Under the pieces are notes generated by a model, which was given only the letters and a program-made list of their open reading frames with translations, had not been told where the DNA came from and did no database searches. Shown in pieces: positions 1 through 5,282 of a stretch of DNA of 9,113 nucleotides. This DNA is from Nitrospinota bacterium (GTDB lineage: Bacteria > Nitrospinota_A > JADGAW01): positions 1 to 9,113 of the forward strand of contig JADGAW010000077.1 of assembly GCA_015231815.1 (NCBI GenBank), read 5' to 3'. Position 1 is the first letter of the stretch. Each line of letters opens with the position of its first letter. The position numbers were made by a program, and so were the translations under genes.

Positions 1-2018
1 AAGGAAGCTCCTTTTTCACTGTTTTTTACTGTCAGACTTCCTCCCATTTTCTCTTCAATGATTTTTTTGGAGATGTAGAGTCCGATACCCGTTCCGGTTT
101 TTTCATCCTTTGTGGTGAAGTAGGGGTCGAAAATCTTCTGAAGGGTCTTATTAGGAATACCGCCGCCGTTATCAATGATTTCAATGATGTTTTTGTTGTT
201 ATTGATATCTAAATGTATGTCAATAGTACCTTCCTCCTCCTCATTTCCTTTTGTTTGTCTGTTGTCTAAAATTGCTTCTTTGGCGTTTTTAATCAGGTTG
301 AGAATTACCTGCTTAAATTCATTGGGAATTCCTCTGGTACGCATTAACTCCCGGTGGGTACAGTTTGTAATACATTCCTTCATAATATCTTGCTTTCCAC
401 ATTCTTCCAATTTACACTCGATAGAGAGTTTAATAAAATTATTTTTTAGTTCTATCGCAACAAGGGAAATTACATCAAGAACCGCTTCATGAATAATGAA
501 GTCTTCGTTTCCCTTTGGAGGCTTAAAGAAATTCCTGAAATCATCAATTGTTTGAGACATATATTCAATTTGTTCCATTGATTTCTCAACGGTTTCTGTA
601 ATGTATTCTTTTGTCATGTCCTCGAATTCATAGGCTTCTTCAATATCCTGTATGATAAGTCCGAGGGTGTTGAGAGGCTGTTTCCATTGATGCGCTATGG
701 AGCCAATCATTTCTCCCATTGAAGCGAGCTTTGACTGTTGGATGAGCATTTGTTCTTTCGCCTCAGCATTTTCCTTTTCGAGGTGTACACGCTCCTCTAA
801 TTTCCGGTTAAGGGATTGAAGTTCTTCCCGTTTTAAGCGAAGTTCGTTTTCAAAGGACTTTCTTTCAGTGATGTCATGTATTATTGAAAAGAGCAGCCGC
901 TTTCCACTGGTTATAATTTCTGAGGAATGTACCTCAACATCTTTTATTGAACCGTCGGCAAGTCGATGCTTGAAAACAAAATAATTTCTTGCTCCATCGG
1001 TTACTTTTTTCATATCCCTTTTGAGCCAGGCATCGGGAAGCATATTGAGCTTGTTGATTTGTAACTTTTTTAATTCCTCAAGAGGATAGCCATAAAATTT
1101 GGTGGCAGCAACGTTTGCATCAACTATTTGACCATCATTCTCCGGATCGATAAGGAGCATAACAGCACTATGACTATAAAACATATTGCTAAACTTTTTT
1201 TCATTATTTTTCAGTTCATCAGTTGTTTTATTGAGACATTCCTTTAATGACTTAATATATTCCCCTTCGAGTCCGCTAATAAGATTTGATTGGGTTATAA
1301 CTCCCGAAATAAAGCCTTGTTCATCAACAACAATAAGCCTTCTGATTGATTTTTCCTTCATCTGTTGAACTGCATTATGAATATGAGTCTCAGCATTAAT
1401 TGTAAGGACTGGACTACTCATGATATCTTTTACTTTTAATGAGTTGATGTCTTGATTTTTCTTTATAAGAATGGATATATCTCTTTCGGTAATAATGCCA
1501 ACGGGTTTATTTTCCTCTTCTACAATTACACAGCTAATCAGATGCTTTGCCATTTTCTTTATGGCATCCATGAGAGGAGCCTCCTTTTGTGTCGTTTCCA
1601 CCATAGAGGTCATAACCTGTGAGACTGCTTTTAACTCAACAAAATATTCAATACCGAGTTTTGAGATAATATTGGAGGGTGTGACAATACCAATGACTTC
1701 ACCTTTTTCATCAATAACAACAAGGTGCCGGACTTTATTTTCCTTTAAGAGATGGTAGGCTTGAAGGATGTCAATGCTGCCTTTAAGAGTAATGACCGGT
1801 TTGCTCATTACACCTTCTACTGTAAGTCCATGAAGGTCTTTGGTGTTGGCAGTAATCCGTACAATATCCCTCTCGGTAATAATTCCAGCAGCCTTCTTAT
1901 TTTTTGTTATTACCAAGCAACTGATATGGTTGTTACTCATCAGAGATATTGCTTCAACAAAATCTGTTTCGACCTTTATTGTGAGAACATTGGGCTGAAG
2001 GATTTCCGATATATTCAT
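1..2018 (-). CDS. Cytoplasmic CBS-CBS-CBS-CBS-PAS sensor histidine kinase (3' end beyond window)
   Basis: This open frame runs off the left edge; 672 residues are visible, numbered here from the ATG at 2018. Four CBS domains (about 1-58, 65-121, 130-187, 194-252), i.e. two Bateman modules, precede a PAS domain (about 273-388, ending in the typical 'DITERK') and a coiled linker (about 386-432). HisKA carries the H-box IAHQWKQPLN with phospho-acceptor His443. HATPase_c shows the N-box NLIKNAKEAI (Asn578), G1 DNGGGIP, F-box DPYFTTK and G2 GTGIGLYIS. No membrane segment or signal peptide is seen, so it should sense an internal cue. CBS pairs usually bind adenine nucleotides; the ligand here is unknown. 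Residues 535-553 contain C-x4-C-x8-C-x3-C, apparently inserted before the N-box. Only a short tail should be missing unless a receiver domain follows. In-frame ATGs at 2027 and 2042 are alternative starts; none has a clear Shine-Dalgarno, and 2018 best fits the first CBS domain. No response regulator is adjacent here. Confidence 0.9.
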   Translation of the reverse strand, partial: MNISEILQPNVLTIKVETDFVEAISLMSNNHISCLVITKNKKAAGIITERDIVRITANTKDLHGLTVEGVMSKPVITLKGSIDILQAYHLLKENKVRHLVVIDEKGEVIGIVTPSNIISKLGIEYFVELKAVSQVMTSMVETTQKEAPLMDAIKKMAKHLISCVIVEEENKPVGIITERDISILIKKNQDINSLKVKDIMSSPVLTINAETHIHNAVQQMKEKSIRRLIVVDEQGFISGVITQSNLISGLEGEYIKSLKECLNKTTDELKNNEKKFSNMFYSHSAVMLLIDPENDGQIVDANVAATKFYGYPLEELKKLQINKLNMLPDAWLKRDMKKVTDGARNYFVFKHRLADGSIKDVEVHSSEIITSGKRLLFSIIHDITERKSFENELRLKREELQSLNRKLEERVHLEKENAEAKEQMLIQQSKLASMGEMIGSIAHQWKQPLNTLGLIIQDIEEAYEFEDMTKEYITETVEKSMEQIEYMSQTIDDFRNFFKPPKGNEDFIIHEAVLDVISLVAIELKNNFIKLSIECKLEECGKQDIMKECITNCTHRELMRTRGIPNEFKQVILNLIKNAKEAILDNRQTKGNEEEEGTIDIHLDINNNKNIIEIIDNGGGIPNKTLQKIFDPYFTTKDEKTGTGIGLYISKKIIEEKMGGSLTVKNSEKGAS

Positions 2019-2052
2019 TGTGTGCATAGTAACGCCAAGCATTAAAAGGTTT

Positions 2053-2074
2053 GTTATATATAACCTTAAGGTTA
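2053..2074 (-). promoter_or_regulatory. Overlapping palindromes upstream of the kinase gene, possible operator
   Basis: Two perfect palindromes overlap: GTTATATATAAC at 2053-2064 and TAACCTTAAGGTTA at 2061-2074. They lie 35-56 bases upstream of the ATG at 2018. The A/T-rich part contains TATATA/TATAAC, which could serve as a minus-strand -10 box, although no good -35 hexamer is visible at the right distance. Dyads over a promoter core are typical of dimeric repressor sites; that role is inferred. Short A/T palindromes also arise by chance. Confidence 0.3.
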
Positions 2075-2207
2075 AACTAAATATTAAAATTCCAATGCTA
2101 TAAAATATGATGCTCTTTTTGACGACCCATTTCTCACTGAGTGTTGGATTTATCTATGTTAATAAAAAAAACAATCAATTGCCACAAAAGCTTAAGAAAT
2201 AACATTT

Positions 2208-2960
2208 ATGCGTATAAAGCTTACTCTGTCATATGATGGAACAAACTACCATGGTTGGCAGGTTCAACCGGATGGGGAAACAATTCAGTCCACCCTTCAA
2301 AAAGCAATAGAAAAAATAGTCGGGGAAAATTCCATTATTGCATCAGGAAGAACCGATGCCGGAGTTCATGCTGAGGGACAGGTTGCTTTGGTGGAGTTTA
2401 ATCAGGAAATTCCTCTTTGGAACTTTCAGAATGGACTTAACTCACTGTTGCCAAAAGATATTGCGGTCATTAATGTAGAAGAAGCTTCTGAGCAATTTCA
2501 TCCTCGTTTTTCTTCAACATTAAAACATTATCGTTATACGATTCTTAATAGCAGGGTTCGGAATGTCTTTCAACAAAAATATTGTTGGCAAATCCCTGTA
2601 GTCCTTGATGTAGATTTAATGAATCAGGGAGCACAGTTTCTCTTGGGAAAACATGACTTCAGTGCCTTTCAGTCATCGAGCTGTTGTAGTAAAGACCCTG
2701 TTAAAGAAATATTTGCCGCACAATGCATTCAAAATGAGGAGTGGATATTTTTTCATATTGAAGGCAGCGGTTTTCTCAAGCAAATGGTGAGAACTATTGT
2801 TGGTACTTTAGTCGAAGTGGGAAAGAAAAAAATGAAACCGGACTTTATACAGGAACTTGTGAAGTCCAGAGAAAGAAAAAAAGCGGGAAAAACCGCTCCA
2901 GCATCAGGACTTTGCCTCGTAAAAGTTCTTTATTCAAAGGAATTGAAATTAACCTGTTAA
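2208..2960 (+). CDS. truA: tRNA pseudouridine(38-40) synthase TruA
   Basis: The gene encodes 250 residues, the usual TruA size. It isomerises uridines 38-40 in the anticodon stem of many tRNAs to pseudouridine, in the cytoplasm. The N-terminus RIKLTLSYDGTNYHGWQVQP is the family signature. The catalytic aspartate is Asp50 in GRTDAGVHA. Later conserved blocks are KHYRYTI, GKHDFSAF (about 148-155) and the C-terminal GSGFLKQMVR plus PASGLCL. The ATG at 2208 gives the standard N-terminus, but it has only a poor A-rich ribosome site. It is divergent from the kinase gene, with 189 bases between the two starts. No convincing promoter or rho-independent terminator was found around it, so co-transcription with eno is possible. 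Identification is secure. Confidence 0.96.
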   Translation: MRIKLTLSYDGTNYHGWQVQPDGETIQSTLQKAIEKIVGENSIIASGRTDAGVHAEGQVALVEFNQEIPLWNFQNGLNSLLPKDIAVINVEEASEQFHPRFSSTLKHYRYTILNSRVRNVFQQKYCWQIPVVLDVDLMNQGAQFLLGKHDFSAFQSSSCCSKDPVKEIFAAQCIQNEEWIFFHIEGSGFLKQMVRTIVGTLVEVGKKKMKPDFIQELVKSRERKKAGKTAPASGLCLVKVLYSKELKLTC

Positions 2961-2992
2961 TCAGTTTTTTCCCTCAAGCCTTATTGAGTTTC

Positions 2993-3001
2993 TGGTAAAA
3001 T
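2993..3001 (+). promoter_or_regulatory. Candidate extended -10 promoter for eno
   Basis: TGGTAAAAT fits an extended -10 element (TG-N-TAAAAT), with transcription expected to begin near 3008, about 29 bases before the eno ATG. No good -35 hexamer stands 16-18 bases upstream, which extended -10 promoters can tolerate. The identical nonamer occurs upstream of ffs at 5087-5095. It is a short motif in A/T-rich DNA, so this is tentative. Confidence 0.35.
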
Positions 3002-3036
3002 GTTCAGCTTGTTCATTAACTAATTAAGGAGTATCA

Positions 3037-4320
3037 ATGTCTAAAATTAAAAAGGTAGTTGGCAGGGAAATATTGGATTCACGGGGAAACCCAACCGTTG
3101 AGGTTGATTTGTATCTGGAAGACGGACATTATGGGCGGGCAGCTGTTCCATCGGGTGCTTCAACAGGAGAACATGAGGCTGTTGAGTTGCGTGACGGTGA
3201 CAAAAGCAGATATCTTGGCAAAGGTGTAAGTAAGGCTGTTCAAAATGTAAATAGCATAATTTCTGAGGCGGTTGTTGGAATGGATGTTTATGACCAAGCT
3301 GCTTTAGATAAAAAAATGATTGAGACTGACGGTACTCCCAATAAGGGAAAACTTGGGGCAAACGCTATTCTTGGTGTTTCCATGGCGGCGGCAAAAGCAG
3401 CGGCAATTTCAAAAAACCAATCATTATTTCAATATATTGGTGGTAACAACGCAGTTACCCTCCCTGTTCCTATGATGAACATCATTAACGGTGGCTCTCA
3501 TGCTGATAATAATGTTGATTTACAGGAGTTCATGATCGTCCCTGCAGGATTTTCCTCCTTTAAAGAAGCGTTAAGAGCTGGTGCAGAAATATTTCACGCA
3601 TTAAAGAAGGTTTTGCATGCAAAAAACTACAGTACTGCTGTTGGTGATGAAGGTGGTTTTGCTCCTGATTTAAAAAGTAACCAGGAAGCTTTGGAAGTAA
3701 TTGTTGACGCAATAGGAAAGGCTGGATATAAAGCAGGAGAACAGATTTTTATTGCTCTCGACCCTGCTTCAAGCGAGTTTTATAAAAATGGAGAATATGT
3801 TTTTCACAAGTCAGACAACTCAAAAAAATCGTCTGCTGAGATGGTGGATTTCTACCTTGACCTTAAAAGTAAGTTTCCTATTGTTTCTATTGAAGATGGA
3901 CTGGATGAAAATGACTGGGACGGCTGGAAGGGTTTTACCGATAAAGCAGGTAAGGAGTTGCAGCTTGTGGGAGATGATCTTTTTGTGACCAACCCTGTCA
4001 GGTTAAAAAGAGGCATTGAAATGGGAGTTGGAAATTCAATCCTCATAAAGGTTAACCAGATTGGAACATTAACGGAAACCTATGAAGCAATAGATATGGC
4101 AACAAAAGCAGGATATACCTCTGTTGTTTCACACCGTTCCGGTGAAACAGAAGATGCTACTATTGCAGATATTGTTGTGGGAAAAAATGCAGGACAGATT
4201 AAAACAGGCTCTCTCTGCAGAAGTGATAGAATTGCCAAATACAACCAACTCTTAAGAATTGAAGAGGAGCTTGGAAGCAGGGCAGTCTATCCGGGAAAAT
4301 CGGTTTTTAAATCATTATAA
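3037..4320 (+). CDS. eno: Enolase (phosphopyruvate hydratase)
   Basis: The gene encodes 427 residues, full length for bacterial enolase. The enzyme interconverts 2-phosphoglycerate and phosphoenolpyruvate in glycolysis and gluconeogenesis, in the cytosol, and in many bacteria it also joins the RNA degradosome. All key residues are present with an offset of 3 from the E. coli enzyme. The Mg ligands are Asp242, Glu286 (SIEDGLDENDW) and Asp313 (VGDD). The catalytic pair is Glu205 (GDEGGFAP) and Lys338 (KVNQIGT). His366 lies in SHRSGETED, with Lys389 and Glu164 (DLQEFM). The N-terminal signatures GNPTVEVDL and GASTGEHEAVELRD are intact. The start is set by a good AAGGAG at 3026-3031, five bases before the ATG. 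Only 28 bases separate its stop from gcvH, with no terminator seen, so the two are probably co-transcribed. Confidence 0.98.
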   Translation: MSKIKKVVGREILDSRGNPTVEVDLYLEDGHYGRAAVPSGASTGEHEAVELRDGDKSRYLGKGVSKAVQNVNSIISEAVVGMDVYDQAALDKKMIETDGTPNKGKLGANAILGVSMAAAKAAAISKNQSLFQYIGGNNAVTLPVPMMNIINGGSHADNNVDLQEFMIVPAGFSSFKEALRAGAEIFHALKKVLHAKNYSTAVGDEGGFAPDLKSNQEALEVIVDAIGKAGYKAGEQIFIALDPASSEFYKNGEYVFHKSDNSKKSSAEMVDFYLDLKSKFPIVSIEDGLDENDWDGWKGFTDKAGKELQLVGDDLFVTNPVRLKRGIEMGVGNSILIKVNQIGTLTETYEAIDMATKAGYTSVVSHRSGETEDATIADIVVGKNAGQIKTGSLCRSDRIAKYNQLLRIEEELGSRAVYPGKSVFKSL

Positions 4321-4348
4321 TTTTTTACTTTAACAAAAAGGTTAAACT

Positions 4349-4726
4349 ATGGAATTTCCTTCAGAACTAAAATATACCAAGGAACACGAGTGGGTAAGAA
4401 CAAACGGTAATATTGTTGAGGTTGGCATTACCGAGTTTGCACAATCAGAATTAGGCGATATTGTTTTTGTTGAACTGCCTGAAATCGATAGCGAAGTTAC
4501 AGCCAACGAAAAATTTGGTGAAGTGGAATCGGTAAAAACTGTTTCCGACCTTTTTTCCCCCGTAAGCGGAAAAGTTGTTGAGGTCAACGAAAACCTTGAA
4601 GCAGAGCCGGAAAAAGTAAATGAAGACCCTTACGGTGCAGGTTGGATGATTAAAATTGAGTTAAGTAACCCAGATGAGGTTGCTGGTCTTATGTCCAGTG
4701 ATGACTACGCAGCGCAGGTATCATAA
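4349..4726 (+). CDS. gcvH: Glycine cleavage system H protein (lipoyl carrier)
   Basis: The gene encodes 125 residues, matching the usual GcvH size of about 127. The protein carries a lipoyl arm that receives the aminomethyl group from the P protein (glycine decarboxylase) and presents it to the T and L proteins. Related H proteins can also act in lipoate assembly and transfer. The N-terminus YTKEHEWV, GITEFAQSELGDIVFVELP and the lipoylation site GEVESVKTVSDLFSPVSG, with Lys63 as the modified residue, are canonical. The C-terminal NEDPYGAGWMIKIE block is also standard. AAAAAGG at 4335-4341 lies seven bases before the ATG as a fair ribosome site. gcvT, gcvP and lipoate genes are absent from this window, so gcvH is separated from its partners here. 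No terminator follows directly, so the transcript may enter the structured element downstream. Confidence 0.97.
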   Translation: MEFPSELKYTKEHEWVRTNGNIVEVGITEFAQSELGDIVFVELPEIDSEVTANEKFGEVESVKTVSDLFSPVSGKVVEVNENLEAEPEKVNEDPYGAGWMIKIELSNPDEVAGLMSSDDYAAQVS

Positions 4727-4764
4727 TCGCTTGAAATATATTCAGTGTTAACCACATGGTATTG

Positions 4765-4957
4765 AGAAATAGAGATGAAAAACAATTAATTCTTGAGACC
4801 ATTGATGGGATAAGCTTTGAACGGATTTTCAACTGAACAGCGACTTCACCAAGAGGTGGAGGTGCTGTTCAGTTGACCTCGGAAGAAACGGGTGCCTCAA
4901 AGCCGTTTCTGAGAATGAGTTTAAAGCTTGTCCCATTAATTATCAGACTCTATTTCT
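4765..4957 (+). ncRNA. Unidentified structured RNA element with a three-way junction
   Basis: Several nested inverted repeats form one branched fold. P0 pairs AGAAATAGAG (4765-4774) with CTCTATTTCT (4948-4957). P1 pairs 4801-4822 with 4919-4940: 22 contiguous pairs, 19 Watson-Crick and three G.U. P2 pairs 4829-4841 with 4864-4876: 13 perfect pairs (TCAACTGAACAGC arm), capped by CACC-AAGA-GGTG. P3 pairs 4884-4891 with 4903-4910: 8 pairs, extended by CTC/GAG across a 3-nt bulge, with an 11-nt loop. All three non-Watson-Crick positions in P1 are G.U on the plus strand and would be A.C on the minus strand, which favours plus-strand transcription. It is not SRP RNA, tmRNA, RNase P RNA or a glycine riboswitch by any motif I can see. 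It could be an independent small RNA, the 3' UTR of gcvH, or a mobile palindromic element. No convincing own promoter or terminator was found. Confidence 0.5.
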
Positions 4958-5052
4958 ATTTTTCAGTAGTAGCGAAGTAATACAAAACGTGGTCAATTTA
5001 TGTAAGAATGAGGTATTAAGAAGTTAACGACAGGTTTTTAGCAACATAAAAT

Positions 5053-5070
5053 CATTGAAAAACTTCAATG
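5053..5070. repeat. Inverted repeat upstream of the ffs promoter
   Basis: CATTGAA (5053-5059) and TTCAATG (5064-5070) form a perfect 7-bp dyad around AAAC. It is centred about 40 bases upstream of the predicted ffs transcription start, where a -35 box would lie. It could be a regulator site or a small hairpin of an upstream transcript; chance is not excluded. Confidence 0.3.
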
Positions 5071-5086
5071 GTTCAGCAATTATGTT

Positions 5087-5095
5087 TGGTAAAAT
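5087..5095 (+). promoter_or_regulatory. Candidate extended -10 promoter for ffs
   Basis: TGGTAAAAT matches an extended -10 element and places the start near 5102, about 19 bases before the mature SRP RNA 5' end. A short leader removed by processing (RNase P in E. coli) would fit. There is no good -35 hexamer at 16-18 bases. The same nonamer precedes eno. Confidence 0.4.
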
Positions 5096-5120
5096 GACAT
5101 CTCTTGAAACAGATACTTTA

Positions 5121-5214
5121 TGCTGGGTCCTACGCAGTAGGCCCTGTGAACCCCGTCAGGTCCGGAAGGAAGCAGCGGCAGCAGTTCGTTTACGTGCCGT
5201 AGGTTAACCCAGCA
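5121..5214 (+). ncRNA. ffs: Small signal recognition particle RNA (4.5S type)
   Basis: This is the RNA of the bacterial SRP, which binds Ffh and delivers ribosomes making membrane proteins to FtsY. The conserved apical domain at 5155-5176 contains GTCAGG, the GGAA loop (TCCGGAAGG) and AGCAGC, the Ffh-binding asymmetric loop. The termini pair as TGCTGGG (5121-5127) with CCCAGCA (5208-5214). At about 94 nt it is the short form without an Alu domain. Mature ends are set from this closing helix and may be off by a few bases. A strong terminator follows eight bases later, and dnaX lies just downstream, an arrangement also known in Bacillus (scr-dnaX). Confidence 0.95.
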
Positions 5215-5221
5215 CCTTATG

Positions 5222-5260
5222 AAAACCTTGTGAAGTTTTCCTTCGCAAGGTTTTTTTTTT
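5222..5260 (+). terminator. Rho-independent terminator of ffs
   Basis: AAAACCTTGTGAAG (5222-5235) pairs with CTTCGCAAGGTTTT (5241-5254) around the loop TTTTC, giving 14 pairs including one G.U. A run of ten T residues (5251-5260) follows the GC-containing stem. It ends ffs and lies only 22 bases before the dnaX ATG. Confidence 0.92.
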
Positions 5261-5282
5261 GAGAATGAATAAAAAATAAGAT

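Noticed and set aside
1186..2045. Plus-strand open frames of 60-97 codons across the kinase gene
   Set aside because: Antisense shadows of the continuous minus-strand kinase frame, which has clear CBS, PAS and kinase motifs.
2119..2160. TTGACG at 2119-2124 as the -35 box of a truA promoter
   Set aside because: No -10-like hexamer lies 16-18 bases downstream; the nearest, TATCTA, is about 26 bases away.
2973..2988. CTCAA...TTGAG hairpin after truA as a terminator
   Set aside because: Only five pairs and no real T run, too weak to call.
3752..3988. Second-frame open frame of 78 codons and minus-strand frames inside eno
   Set aside because: Shadows of a complete, canonical enolase gene.
4330..4349. 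Word AAGGTTAAACTA at 4338-4349 shared with 2068-2079, and the hairpin TTTAAC/GTTAAA before gcvH
   Set aside because: A 12-base match in A/T-rich DNA of this length is expected by chance, and the stem is only six weak pairs.
4756..4836. Short open frame MVLRNRDEKQLILETIDG...N, 26 residues, beginning upstream of the structured element
   Set aside because: There is no ribosome site, it is very short, and it overlaps P0, P1 and P2. Its protein-like look could mark a gene remnant, but nothing else supports it.
4829..4936. Minus-strand frame of 35 residues (MGQALNSFSETALRHPFL...) across the three-way junction
   Set aside because: It is fully explained by the inverted repeats, has no ribosome site, and runs on the strand disfavoured by the G.U polarity of P1.
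4727..4964. Glycine riboswitch or 6S RNA next to gcvH
   Set aside because: The element is downstream of gcvH, lacks the glycine aptamer core motifs, and is a branched three-way junction rather than the 6S rod with a central bubble.
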